Assembly (NCBI RefSeq): GCF_954871325.1
Contig: NC_088777.1
Coordinates: forward strand, 46,415,366-46,479,365
Source: Gordionus sp. m RMFG-2023
Taxonomy: Eukaryota; Nematomorpha; Gordioida; Chordodea; Parachordodidae
Length of the DNA: 64,000 nucleotides
Direction: 5' to 3'
Shown one piece after another: positions 1 to 12,099 of the stretch (positions are counted from its first letter, which is position 1; the number at the start of each line of letters is the position of its first letter). The position numbers and the translations under genes were made by a program. Below the pieces are notes generated by a model. The model searched no databases and was not told the DNA's origin. It saw nothing but the letters and a program-made list of their open reading frames with translations.

Positions 1-576
1 AGAATGTATTATTTAATTATACAACTATTTTATGTAATACTTTTCAAAAACATAACATTGACTTGATTAAGAAGATGAGAATAGCGGAGAGCATTTTATT
101 AGAACTCAAGGAAATTAGAGCTAATGTTGATGAAGAATTTCATAATTTATATGTTATTGTCGAGTCAAAAGCAGAGCTATACGTGTTTAATATTTGCCCT
201 CCTCGACTTGCAGCAAGCAAGCTCATCGTCAAAACATTAATATAGGATCAGTAGAAGAGTATTATAAAACAAATGTCCCCTTTACTAACCTTTTTCATAT
301 GGTGATAGAAAAAAATATAAATATTTGTTAGATTTTTATCATGAAGATGTTAAAATATTTTATGCCTTATTAGCTGAATAACTAGGATTAAAAGATTAAC
401 TATGTTTGAAACAGTCTTAAAAAATGCTATGGATGCTTTGCATTATTTCAAACACATTTTAGATTATACTCCTAATGTATTAAAATGGTTATATATATAT
501 ATTAGCAGCTCTTTAGTAAACTAATGGAACATTCTCTTTTTTAAGAAGAATAACAGAGCTTTGCAGACCATTTGCA

Positions 577-895
577 GGACACGGCCCAGATTTTTTTTTA
601 AATTTTTTCCGGCCCGTATTTTTTTTTTTTTTAAAAAAATTTAAGCCCGGCCCGGCTTTTTTGAAAATAAAATTTTCAGAACCGGCCCTAATTTTTTAAA
701 CTATATTTATTTTTGATTTTTATAGCAAATAATGGCGATTTCAAATATTTGGTTTTAAAATATACAGCTCGGCCCGGATATTTTTTCTAAAAAAATTTTT
801 AGGCCGCCCGGGTGTTTTTTTAAAAAAAAATTACGAGCCCGGCCCGGGTATATTTAAAAAAATTAAAATTCGGGGGCCGGGCCTGCAAGTCTGTG
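577..895. repeat. GGCCCGG / poly-A,T minisatellite inside hAT copy A
   Basis: Short GGCCCGG or GCCCGG islands alternate with runs of T and A in an otherwise very AT-rich stretch. The block has a characteristic middle segment (TAATGGCGATTTCAAATATT at 731-750). The same architecture recurs at 16745-17010, 45081-45450 and 62477-63085, so it is a repeated module, not chance composition. Confidence 0.75.
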
Positions 896-1304
896 AAAAA
901 CATACCTATGAAATAAAACATCTGAAAGTAGATTGAATGATTTGGATCTTTTGAATATTCAAAGGCATTTAACGCCAAGAAAGGATAGATAATTGAAAAA
1001 TTAGCTCAAAACATACAAAATACAATTATTCCTAAGAAACTTTTTGTGTATTAATTTATATTTCCAACATTTAAATTTTTTATACTTTATATATTTTAAA
1101 AGCTCAAAAATTTCAAATTTCAATTTTGGGTCATTTAAATGATTCATATCGTGAGTTTATTCACTTTATATTTTATAATTCACATTTATTTTATAGTTTT
1201 TCAATGCCGGTTTATATATATAATTTTTTTAATTCACATTAGTTTAAAATTGTGTATTAGAAAAGTTATTAGTCCTAATAAATTTATGCTTTGTATTTTT
1301 AATT

Positions 1305-1734
1305 AACAATAACAGTGGCGTAGCTACGGGGGTGGTTTTCGGGTTTGGACCCCTCCCAGAGCAAAAATTTATTTTTAGATTATACGTTCAAAAGACTTAT
1401 AAGTGGTGACTTTATATCAAATAAATACCAATAATATTTTAATTTTTCTGGTTTTGATGTTTGTGGAAGGATTTTATATTACTATTAAATTCTGGATAGT
1501 ATTATTATAAAGATTGAGAATAATCTACGAAATTATAAAACAAATTATTGATGCATTTAAAAAAATATATTTATTATCGAAGATATGGTTATGATTTGTA
1601 AGATAAACCCGGCCGAAGGCCGGGCAAAAGGGCCGAAGGCCCGTTAAAGGAGGATCTGGGGGCGAAGCCCCCGAGGCTTTTATATGTATGGACCCCCTCT
1701 AAGGAAAATTCCTAGCTACGCCACTGAACAATAA
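1305..1734. mobile_element. 414-bp hAT-type MITE with 8-bp target duplication
   Basis: The element spans 1313-1726 and has inverted ends CAGTGGCGTAGCTA...TAGCTACGCCACTG. Its target duplication is AACAATAA on both sides (1305-1312 and 1727-1734). Eight-base duplications and a CAGTGG terminus are typical of hAT. The inverted paralogue near 62060 has the uninterrupted sequence TTAACAATAATATTTC, an empty site. The interior has a GC-rich patch around 1608-1670 and no reading frame of note. Confidence 0.93.
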
Positions 1735-1797
1735 TATTTCTTAAAAAAATTTATTATCCCCCCAGACCAAATTCCCGCGTACGCGCCTGGTCAGATG

Positions 1798-3758
1798 GTC
1801 TTTTGTTCAAGAGTTTATACTTGAATATATGTTTATACTATGATTATGACTGTAAGATTAATATAATTAATGGGAATAAAGTTAATTTTTTTGATGGATA
1901 TATTTGTTTGTATATTTTAGAGTATGTGTTAGTGTAGATGTATAAAATTGTTGCCGTTGACTTTAGGATCCATCTAGGGATTAATGAGAATACAATGCAA
2001 TGTAGAGGATAAGAGTGGGATTGAGTGATACAATAAAATGAATATAAAGAATTAGAATATAATAAAAAACTCATTTTTCACAACGCAAGGTATTACATTT
2101 TTTTTAAACAAATAAAATTAAGTGGGAATTTTTATAAGGGATAAAATATAATTAGATGTTTTTGAAAAATAGATGACAAGATTAAATATTGCTAAATATA
2201 TAAATTTAAAATGATTCTGTAAATATATGTGAAATAATGTAATCTAATGGATAAGAATGATTTTTGATTTTTTTAATTTGAATAAAAAGAGTTGAAGAGC
2301 TAATATTTTTATGGTCATTTTGATGAAATAAAAATAAAATTTATTGAAAATTAAAAAAGATTTCATATGTATATGGAGAGAATTATTTTAATTATAGGAA
2401 AAGTTATTTTAATAAATTTAAGTTTTTTTAAAGGGTTATTAATAAAATTTATAATAATATCATTTAGAAAAGGGATATATTGGAATTATAAGGGTACGGA
2501 AGTAGAGAATTTAGTGTGATAAAAATGGAAAATTTGTTATAAAATTATATGCAAAATAAAAGTGTGAATAAAAATTGTGAATAATTATGACGATGATAAT
2601 AATTATGGGTGATATTAAAAATATATAATGGATTTTTGTGCTGAAATTAATTTTTATATATGCAATTGGAGCCTTTAAAAATATCATGTGTGGGTTCATT
2701 TTTAATCTATTTTTAATTAATATTGATTTATGGTGAATATAATGCAATTTTTATTAGGGTGATATTTTATAGAAGTGATAAATGTATATATATATATATA
2801 TGTGTGATATATATTTGAATGTAAAGGTTATGTTATCATTAAGATGTGTTATATATTATATTTGAATGTAAATTTATCATTAAGATATGTTTGAAATGAT
2901 AATTTATAAATCATGTAAATTAACATTTATGTAAAGTTATCATTAAAATGTGTTTGAAATGATAATTTATAAATCATGTAAATTAAAAAATTTTCCATTT
3001 TTATTAGATTGTACATTTCCTGTTCAACAATTGTAATAATATTTCTGTATTTTTTTTTTTTTAAACAATTAAGATTTGTATTTTTTTTGTGAAAATCAAA
3101 ATATTCTATTTAGTTACATGTAATCTATATAGTTTAAATAGTGATTATGTTATTAATTGTAAATACAAAACAAAATTGTAGTTATACATAATATATGTAG
3201 TTTTCATAATGATTATGTTGTTTTCATCATGATTATGTCAATAAGATCATTTTTTTTTATGTTATCAATGCTTAATGATTAATTTAAAAATATTACATCT
3301 GATATATTTTTTTAAAAGCAAAATTTTTTTGGTACATACTTGTTAATCTTTGATAAAGAAATATATGTCATATATGTTTCATTTAACTCCTTATATGTTT
3401 TATTTAATTCATGATGTGAGATGGAAAATGATGTAAATATGGGAGTATTGATGACCAAGAGCTATGACTCAATGAAAAAGTATGAAAAGATTATATCAAA
3501 TAACTGATGAGAAATGAAGCGAATTTGGGTAAATCATATGAAAAATGAAGAATATCTTAAAAATTAAATGATATATTGTTTTTTTAGAATGTAACACGTG
3601 GCTTCTGAAGGGTGGGCGTGTTGTAGTTTTGTTATATATTTATATATATATTATGATATATATGAAATGTAGATATATTATGATATATATGAAATGTCAA
3701 TCAAAAGTGATCTTTTGAGAGTTGGATTTTTGTTAGTCAGATGGTCTTTTGTTCAAGA
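1798..3758. other. AT-rich intergenic DNA with short direct repeats; no gene seen
   Basis: No coding signal is convincing here. Direct repeats of about 70 bp containing TTTGAAATGATAATTTATAAA lie around 2820-2995. A TATATTATGATATATATGAAA repeat occurs twice around 3645-3700. The first about 155 bases (1790-1948) are repeated at 3736-3758 plus 8028-8168, where the second copy is split by an inserted transposon. Confidence 0.6.
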
Positions 3759-3783
3759 CAGTGGCGTATCCAGGATTTTTCTA

Positions 3784-6339
3784 TAGGGGGTGTTAAATAA
3801 TATTAACTTTAAAAAATTATTTTTTTTTTATCCTTAAGTCATTTATGGCGTAACTTAAATATTTCAAATGTAATAAAAATTGTTTCTTTCTTTTGTTAAA
3901 AACAACTTTTTTTATTTTAAATCAATTTGTTTATAAACTAATATTAAATTTTATATTATATAAATCAATTTACTTAACAAACTAATGTTCAATTTTTTAT
4001 TTTTAACTTTTTAAAAAAAGATCAATTTATGATAAATTACATTGTCAATATATATAGCAAACTATTTTTGAATATGTGATCATTATATTTTTTTAATTTA
4101 AATATCAATAAATTCACATAATATACGTTTACACCGTTTATTTTCTGCTTTTGATTTCTGCAACCTTTTCATGGTGGCAGCGGTGGGATATACGATTTTA
4201 AATTAAATTTATTTATTTTCAAAAAAATAAAATATAAATTAGATCAAATGGATCAATCAACTATGAAGAGAATTGTTAACCTAGACATCAAACTACGGAG
4301 CTATCATGTATAATGGAAATGATTACTAAAATTGGGATATAATGACTTACAAATTATTCTTAATACACAGACACGATTGATTTTAGCTACTAGAATGTAG
4401 ACAACTAGATAAAAAATATTTCTGGAATGTAATATTTATATTATTCTTAAAACACGTAAGATATGATTAATTTTAAAAAAAGTGAAGAATAATTAAAAAA
4501 AAAATTTTTTTCTCTAAATCATGAATAGACCAATTTGGGATACTAATAATAAAACAAAGTCCATTGACAAGTTAGATGATTATTTAAAATTTCATGATAG
4601 TAAGAATACTCTAAGCTTAATAGGTAATTTACCAGATGAATTATATTTAGTCATGAAAGCAGTGTTTCCAAGAGAGTTAAATTCGAGTTATGATAAAACA
4701 TTATGTACATTAAAGTGTTTATGTGATTATAAATCGGCTACAGAAATAAAAGAAAATTGTTCTAATAAAAATTTTAGTAAATCTAGTAATGAGAATTGTT
4801 ATAAAAATAGAAAATTGGATAAAGAAACACATTATTATAAAAGAAATTATAATTATAAATCTTTGTATAAAAAAATTCGATATTGAATTAAAACCTTATA
4901 AACTAAAAGAAATAAATTATATAATAAAATTTAAAACATTTGTGATTATAAAAAATGATGAAAATATAAATATACCCATAAGATCACATGATGAAATTTT
5001 AAAAGAGTATTATGACTGTAAAAATAATGATATAAATCTTAGTACTGAAAAAATTAATGAAACTGAAATAGTTGTAATTCCCATACACAAAAATTTAAAA
5101 AAAGTAGAATCCAAATCATTAAAGCTTGACACTTATTTATTTAAAAAAATCAAGAGAGTAGACAATACAAATAAACATTTACCTTATATAATTAATGATA
5201 AAGTGGACGAATCTTTCAAAATTAAAATTTTAAATACAATGAAATCTAAATTATGTTTTAAGGACAAAACATGTGTAAGTTATATTGACCACTTTAAAAC
5301 ATTATTTTTATTTAGATAAAAGAAAACAGTAATTTTGAGTTATTATTTGATTTAAAAAACAAAGGAGTAAAATTTAAAAAAAAAAAAATAATAAAAATAT
5401 TTGAAATTTAATATTAATAAAAAATTATTTAAAATAAATAAATAAAATTGAAATTTAATATCGATAAAAATTATTATATCAAACGCTATTATTTAAAACG
5501 CGATATTTATAATATAATAAATTAAAATAAAACGCGACCAATCAATTCATATTATTTCGATTATTCAACATTTGATTAATTTATTCTACTTCAATTATTC
5601 TTATTCAAAATTCGATATTCGTTAAATTAATTCTATTTCGATTATTTGGCGATTCTTATTCAATATTACATATATTCTAAAATTATTCAATAACAAATTA
5701 TGATAATAATTAACAATAGGATGACAAAGTCGAATCACATACTAAACCGTTTTTTTAAAAGATTTGGAGGGGTCAAGGCAAGATAAGATTTTACAACCAA
5801 AATAACTATCATTTATCAAGACGAAACTATGAAAGATTTTATGAACTAAATAGATAAAACGTACAAAAGATCAACGAAGGGGTTAACGAGCAAGAATGAC
5901 ATACAACTAAATTATAGACAGAGGGCAAATAAAAAATAAAAAAAAAGTGTGAAATGTTAAATAATATTAACTTTAAAAAATTATTTTTTTTTATCCTTAA
6001 GTCATTTATGGCGTAACTTAAATATTTCAAATGTAATAAAAATTGTTTCTTTCTTTTGTTAAAAACAACTTTTTTTATTTTAAATCAATTTGTTTATAAA
6101 CTAATATTAAATTTTATATTATATAAATCAATTTACTTAACAAACTAATGTTCAATTTTTTATTTTTAACTTTTTAAAAAAAGATCAATTTATGATAAAT
6201 TACATTGTCAATATATATAGCAAACTATTTTTGAATATGTGATCATTATATTTTTTTAATTTAAATATCAATAAATTCACATAATATACGTTTACACCGT
6301 TTATTTTCTGCTTTTGATTTCTGCAACCTTTTTAGGGGG
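3784..6339 (+). mobile_element. LTR retrotransposon fossil, Ty3/gypsy-like, short and broken
   Basis: Two direct repeats of about 378 bp (3791-4169 and 5955-6332) are almost identical and begin TGTTAAATAA. They are flanked by (T)AGGGGG on both sides, consistent with target duplication. Two bases after the left repeat is TGGTGGCAGCGGTGGGAT, a primer-binding site matching the 3' end of tRNA-Leu. A purine-rich tract precedes the right repeat. The interior carries a gag-like fragment (about 4521-5319), and no reverse transcriptase was recognised. The near-identical LTRs imply a recent insertion, but the element is broken and far shorter than a full-length relative. Confidence 0.85.
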
Positions 6340-7199
6340 GGAAATTTTTTTTGGGGCCTTTGCCTCCAAACCCATTTGGCCAGCTTTTTCCTCACCTTCG
6401 GCCCGGTCATATCTTTGATCTATTCTTTTAAATTATTCACAATTCAATAATAATTATAATAATATTTTTAATTTTTATTTGAATTTTGGTTCCTTTTATA
6501 AATTAATTATTTAAGAAATTTTTTTTTTAATTTTTAAATTTAACATTTATTAATAAAGACAAATTAAATTTGACAAAATGATAGTATAAAAATAAAATCA
6601 TGTCCAAAACATAATTCTAGAAAATTCAAGAAATTTAACAAACAAGGACTTCATAATATAAAGTATAATAATAGATATAATAGAAATATAATAAATGCAA
6701 ATGATTATATGAAGAAAAAGGGGGGGGGGTTTAAATAATTTAGGGAAGAAGAAGAAAATCTAGATTAATCGGCTCCTCGGGGAATGAACCTATGGCGTGT
6801 AAAATTAGATTTTATAATCTGAATTCCTATGCGTTGACGTAAGTAGTCGCTTTCTTTTGGGTCTCCTGATTACTAATTCGCGCTTATGAAGATAAGAAGA
6901 AATAAAAGTTATAACCCAATTTTTATTTTAAGTTAGGTATATTATAGATAAAAATTTTTTTAAAAATATAAAATTGAAATAAAGTTTAGTGTCAATTTTT
7001 TTTTTATTAAATTTGCTTTAAAAACTAGCCTCAGCTTAAATTCTCATATAATATAAATATAAAATTTTTTTGATTGAAAATTCTAATTGTAGTGAGTATA
7101 AAATATTGACTAGAAAATTTTTTTAAGAACAAGTTTTTATAACTTATTAAATACAATATTATATAAAAAATTTATTAAATACTAGAATTATAATGCGAA

Positions 7200-7870
7200 T
7201 TTTAATTTTCGTGGGAATTTTTCCAATTCATCAAGAATTTTCTTTGTCGTTGGAAATAAATCTCTGTGGATATTTAACATAGCTAACCCCTTTAGCCGAG
7301 AAGTAGTATTTTATAAATAAGTTTTCAATCTTCTCAATTTGAAAAAGGTCCTTTCATTCGTATATGTTGTAATAGGCAAACATGCAAGAATACCTTCAAA
7401 ATAAATTAAGCCTCCTTATACCGATTGAGCGCATCAATAGCATGCTCAGGTAAAATAATAAACGTAGTAAATATTTATACCACAATTCGAATTCACTGAT
7501 TAAATTGATTTCAGTTTCAACATCATAGGAATAAAATTTTGCTAAATATTTAATTATACCAATAATGGCATCAGAAAACGAAGAAGGGTCTTTAGGTAAT
7601 AAAATTTGAAGATTACCAAATACTTGTTTTTTATCTAAAAACCGTACTTTAATTTGCGATAAAAAAGTATCTAAGAATGGAATGAAATTGGATATTTTAT
7701 AAGATTTAATTCAACGTCTATATAAATATTATGAAATATTCAACTACATTCATTCTTCCTGTCCACATTTTTCTCCAAATCAATAACTTGAACCAAATTG
7801 AAATTTGGTTTTTGTAAATTTCTACATAGTGAGCTATAGGAAAATAATTTATTAATGCAACTAGCAGTAA
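7200..7870 (-). pseudogene. Decayed hAT transposase C-terminal region
   Basis: On the minus strand, frames interrupted by stops and shifts give ISNFIPFLDTFLSQIKVRF, then about 70 residues later LWYKYLLR, and near 7240-7350 an ERTFFKLRRLKTYL segment followed by GLAMLNIHRDLFPTTKK. The last two are the hallmark C-terminal dimerisation region (hATC) of hAT transposases (usual form ERSFSxLRRLKTYLRNTM...LAMLHIHRDI). At least three disruptions lie between these blocks. This supplies the coding identity of the transposon that contains it. Confidence 0.8.
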
Positions 7871-8035
7871 GGATAAACTCTGCTTTAATTGAAAATTTTT
7901 GATGGGGCAGGGGGGAGGGGGTCCGGGGTAAAATTTTTTATTATCTTAAAATAATATTTAGAAAAACAGTCAAATTTGCTATGGGGGGTGAAATTTCCCC
8001 CTTTCCCTTCCATTGGTTACGCGCCTGGTTCAAGA

Positions 8036-8168
8036 GTTTATACTTGAATATATGTTTATACTATGATTATAATTGTAAGATTAATATAATTAATGGGAAT
8101 AAAGTTAATTTTTTTGATGGATATATTTGTTTATATATTTTAGAGTATGTGTTAGTGTAGATGTATAG
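8036..8168. repeat. Second copy of the 1813-1948 segment
   Basis: Following the target duplication, this tract repeats 1813-1948 with only scattered substitutions (GTTTATACTTGAATATATG onward). The match stops at about 8168, where sequence homologous to the upstream region of the GPCR units begins. It is therefore a recombination or duplication boundary. Confidence 0.8.
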
Positions 8169-8867
8169 AAGAATAAAAAATCTTAAAATTAAAAATATAG
8201 GAAGAAAAAAAATGATATGATAAAAAATAAATTAAAAAAAAATTGTTTAGATGCTATCCTAATAATTTACCCAAAAAATATTACGTATTACTCAGATTTC
8301 GTTAACATATGTCCAAACCTTTCTAGCATTTATATGTATAATCTAAGCATTATGAAAACACATAATTTTACCATATTTATATAGATAAGAAGTTCGATTT
8401 TTAAAAACTGTTATCACACTATTTTACGATCAGGCAAACCTCGATTTTGTAGGAGGCTCAACTCTAAACTTATGTTTTCGTTATATCTAATTATATATAT
8501 TAGTGGCAATATGTTATTTTTAAATTATTTTTTGAGCGCGTTTTTTTTAAAATTTAAAATTCCGATTTTATTAGAATTCCATCATGTTTGGAATGCCTAT
8601 TCTATGAATTTCAGATAATTATATTAATTTTATGAACTTGCTATTTAATTAATCGTTAATCATGCAGATGATCAAAATATTCTTCTAAAATTATATTATA
8701 TACTAGCATTCAATTTTTAAATATTTTTTTTAAGAATTTGTTTATTTTTGGCGAACTGCAAAAAGCAGAGAATAAGAGTTAAATGTTATTTTATTGCACA
8801 AATTAAGTTTGCCTTTATCATTTTAACATAATATAAACAACTTTTTCTGCCAACTTTATATATAAAC
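8169..8867. other. Orphan upstream flank of a lost or displaced GPCR unit
   Basis: This stretch aligns with 13740-14530 and 21400-22630, the regions upstream (to the right) of GPCR genes 1 and 2. Shared landmarks are a degenerate copy of the palindromic MITE, the motif around ATTAATCGTTAATCAT, and the end CTTTTTCTGCCAACTTTATA. No receptor lies to its left, so it appears to be the truncated remainder of a third unit cut off by the transposon-rich junction at 8168. Confidence 0.65.
8275..8425. mobile_element. Degenerate palindromic hAT MITE (orphan GPCR flank)
   Basis: Inverted orientation relative to the reference copy: AGATTTCGTTAACATATGTC then CAAACCTTTCTAGC and CTAAGCATTATG. Shares position with 13805 and 21485, so it predates the unit duplication. 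Confidence 0.65.
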
Positions 8868-8905
8868 GTGCCCTGGTTGAACCTATTTTTGATATTTGCT
8901 AGAGC

Positions 8906-9380
8906 TTTTCTTTTCTTTTCTTTTCTTTTCTTTTCTTTTCTTTTCTTTTCTTTTCTTTTCTTTTCTTTTCTTTTCTTTTCTTTTCTTTTCTTTTCTTTTC
9001 TTTTCTTTTCTTTTCTTTTCTTTTCTTTTCTTTTCTTTTCTTTTCTTTTCTTTTCTTTTCTTTTCTTTTCTTTTCTTTTCTTTTCTTTTCTTTTCTTTTC
9101 TTTTCTTTTCTTTTCTTTTCTTTTCTTTTCTTTTCTTTTCTTTTCTTTTCTTTTCTTTTCTTTTCTTTTCTTTTCTTTTCTTTTCTTTTCTTTTCTTTTC
9201 TTTTCTTTTCTTTTCTTTTCTTTTCTTTTCTTTTCTTTTCTTTTCTTTTCTTTTCTTTTCTTTTCTTTTCTTTTCTTTTCTTTTCTTTTCTTTTCTTTTC
9301 TTTTCTTTTCTTTTCTTTTCTTTTCTTTTCTTTTCTTTTCTTTTCTTTTCTTTTCTTTTCTTTTCTTTTCTTTTCTTTTC
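8906..9380. repeat. (TTTTC)n microsatellite, about 95 perfect units
   Basis: An uninterrupted pentanucleotide array 475 bp long on the pyrimidine strand. The open frames through it are repeat translations, not genes. At the matching place in the second duplicated unit (about 17630-17730) the sequence is ordinary T-rich DNA without the array, so the expansion followed the duplication. Confidence 0.98.
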
Positions 9381-10407
9381 TTTTTTTTATATTTAAGTTT
9401 TTTTATTTTACTTTTTAGGCTATTTATCGAAGCTAGAAAAGTTGTTGAAAAATTTAGTTTCCCTCAGGTAACAGTTACAAATTATTAATAGATATCAACC
9501 TTTTTAATACCAAAATACTCTAACTGGATTTAAAACAAAAAATTTTAATATTTTTTCATGTGGAATTAAAGAGTAATGGCAGTGGCAATTTTTAATTAGG
9601 CTTAAAGGACTTTGATATTATTCTATTATCAAAAACCTTTAATTTAGTTTAAAACTATTCACATTATCTATATATTTTGTGGACCCATTGACCAGTTACT
9701 TTAAATGTAAAATTAAAAATGGTTTCATCGTTTTCTTATACTTTGTTCCAGTTCATTTTAGGATCAAAAACATTTTTTTAAAATAGATTCGTGTTAATTT
9801 TTTATCTTGGTTGTAATTTGGAACAACTTTGAATTTAAAATATTGGCTTTATTTATATTTATAAAATTTGTATAACAATAAACGGAAAGCCAAAGTAAGA
9901 AAGAAAGTAAGAAAGAAGGTAAGAAAGAAAGTAAGAAAGAAAGTAAGAAAGAAAGTAAGAAAGAAAGTAAGAAAGAAAGTAAGAAAGAAAGTAAGAATGA
10001 AGTAAGAAAGAAAGAAAGAAAGAACGAAAAAAAGAAGGAAAAGGATAAAGGAATTAAATCCCATGGAAAGGGAATATCTGATATGGGACAACTCCTGTAC
10101 TGACCCTTTAGTTTATTCAATAATCGGATGTGAAGTGAAACTTTAGCCTTTGTAAGTTAACTTAATTTTTTAAAAAATTAAATTATTTCATGTATGACAG
10201 GCTTGAGTTTTTTATATCTTCGGCCGCAGTAAAACTTAGAAAAAAATGTTAAGAGACTCATCTTTAGACAAAAGTTAAAAGTATGTTTGCATTATTGTGT
10301 AGAATTAAAATAAATATAAATATATTTAAGCATATTATAATTATCTTTAATTTTATGAATTGTTAAAAATTTATGATATTCATTTTAAACTCTTAAACCC
10401 TTATTAG
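9381..10407. other. Downstream flank of GPCR 1, with a (AAGTAAGAAAGA)n array
   Basis: Non-coding sequence that aligns with 17730-19340 downstream of GPCR 2 (shared motifs GAGTAATGGCAGTGGCAATT and ATATATTTTGTGGACCC). A 12-base AAGTAAGAAAGA repeat runs from about 9893 to 10025 and then degenerates into AAAG units. The counterpart near 18300 has only a few A/G-rich bases. No gene seen. Confidence 0.7.
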
Positions 10408-11884
10408 CAGGGGCGGACTGGCCATAAGAAGTGGGCATTTTGCCCACGAGGCCGCGAGAAAATGTCAATTTTTGAGGCCGTTCAGAGGAAGATATCAAAA
10501 TAGAGGCCTATTAGAAAATAATTATTATTATATCACATTATTTTCTCTTATCATTTATTTATTTTTAATAATATCTCTATGATTTGAATATCACATTCCT
10601 TGAGAATTGTCATGCCATTTACTATATTTTATATCAATAACGTCGCTTGACGCTATACATCATTACCACGTTCCTTTCTTTGTTTTTTTTTCAAATGAAG
10701 TGAAAACGCTACCGTTTGAGTAGAGTGAAAGCTAAGATTTGATTAATTCATTATATTACATTTTTATACATTGATTTATTGTAGAAATAATATAGCCAAC
10801 ATTTCTTGTTCTTAATTCATTGAAATCAAATAAAATCCAGGTCAGATAAAAAGATGGATGCTTGGGTGAAACAGAATAATTTATCTGGCCAAAATAAGTT
10901 GAGTAGGCTGCAAAAAATGGGTGAGATAAGGTGGTGGGCACGTGAAAAAGCCTTTAGATGGATATATGGTAAAGAGAGCTTGCTCCCTATAACGATAAAG
11001 GCACTTCAATTTATAATAGATAATGAATAATTTGAGATAAAAACTTGATAATTTATGTAAATTTAAGATTTTAAGTATAGCTATAATATATTTACAAATT
11101 TAAAATAGTAGGGACACTGTAATATCTTCAAACTAAAAAATTAAAGAAGATGCTAAATCTTCGGTATCATCGATTATTATATCGGTTCAAAATAAAGCAA
11201 TAAAATGGCTGCTAATTTAAATGAAACATTTTCATATTTATAGCTCCCGGAGAGTTCTGAGTACAAAATGCTCTGTAAAAAGAATGAATAGGACGAACAA
11301 AGTGAAGGTGACAAAAGCCAAAATGAACTCAAGAATTGATTGACCTTTATAGGTTCGAATTTCTTTCTATAATTGATCAAATTATAAACAGATTGTCGGA
11401 ACTAATTTCTGCGAATTGAGAGCTTATCTTGAATATTTGCATCCAAGACATTTTGATGAAATAAATAGTAAAGGTATTTCTGAAAAGGCCTTGGAAAAAC
11501 TGGCACAATTGGCATATATATTGAGTGTTAAATTTAATAACGAATTATGTTTATTTGCCAGTGTACTCAAAGATTTGGTAGCAGAACTAAATTAAACGGA
11601 CGATGATATCGCATGTACAAGTGAGGAGTTAAATGAAGAAGATGGAATATTACAATATGATAATAAATCAGAGTGCGATAATAAATGTAACAAGTGTTTA
11701 ATATGCGTATATGAAATTCTTAAAATATACAATATGCCATTTAAAGGAACTTGGTCGAAGAGCGGGCATAAGAAGGTCGAAGGTCCGCCAAATGAAAGTA
11801 TGGGGGCGAAGCCCCCATATAAATGAGACCGATATAAAAAATGCCCACGAGGCCTTAGCGTCGCCAGTCGCCCCTGATTATTAG
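10400..11884 (+). mobile_element. 1.47-kb hAT element inserted in GPCR unit 1
   Basis: The element spans 10408-11876 with ends CAGGGGCGGACTGG and CCAGTCGCCCCTG. The flanking octamers CTTATTAG and ATTATTAG differ by one base. On the plus strand around 10850-11030 it reads much like the hAT motif MGEIRWWARxKAFRWIYGKE. Around 11400-11740 it reads CELRAYLEYLHPRHFDEI and later CNKCLICVYEILKIYNMPF, all familiar hAT transposase segments with the middle missing and frames disrupted. Both ends share GCCCACGAGGCC. Unit 2 (about 19335-19350) shows the empty site. Confidence 0.85.
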
Positions 11885-12099
11885 TCATGTAAAATAATCA
11901 TTAATTTTTAGATATTTATCTGAAGCTTTATTCCATTTTCCCCCAGACTATTTCATCTGTTTTATATATTATAAGGGATATAAATACTTATAACTGTAAC
12001 AAATATAAGAGACCATTATTACTATATTTATTAAATCAACTTTAAAAAATTTTTTACATGGAATTTATAAAGTATAAAATAATGTATATATAATGAAGA

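Larger units (their letters stand above)
1..1789 (+). mobile_element. hAT DNA transposon (copy A), 3' part, entering from the left edge
   Basis: The element ends at 1789 with a terminal motif whose reverse complement begins CAGGCGCGTACGCG. It is followed by GTCAGATG (1790-1797), a plausible 8-bp target duplication whose partner would lie outside the window. Around 180-300 the plus strand reads in broken frames as a hAT transposase core (roughly HRQNINIGSVEEYYKTN), so the element is a decayed autonomous copy. A GC-rich repeat block lies at 577-895. The whole segment, apart from one inserted MITE, is matched in reverse by 61999-63655 at the other end of the window. Confidence 0.8.
3751..8035. 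mobile_element. 4.3-kb hAT DNA transposon with 8-bp target duplication
   Basis: The element spans 3759-8027 with imperfect inverted ends CAGTGGCGTATCC / GGTTACGCGCCTG. It is bounded by GTTCAAGA at 3751-3758 and 8028-8035. A decayed transposase lies on the minus strand around 7200-7870. An LTR retrotransposon (3791-6332) has been inserted close to the left end, so the hAT element itself is about 1.7 kb. Poly-G tracts and a GGCC-rich patch occur just inside the right portion. Confidence 0.88.

Noticed and set aside
5839-6030. Minus-strand 63-codon frame across the right LTR
   Set aside because: It spans the LTR boundary and has no family signal.
8868-9488. Open frames of 206 and 166 codons with repeating FSFLF
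   Set aside because: They are translations of the (TTTTC)n array and carry no protein signal.
9794-10120. Two minus-strand frames of 108 and 80 codons with LLSF repeats
   Set aside because: Produced by the AAGTAAGAAAGA array.
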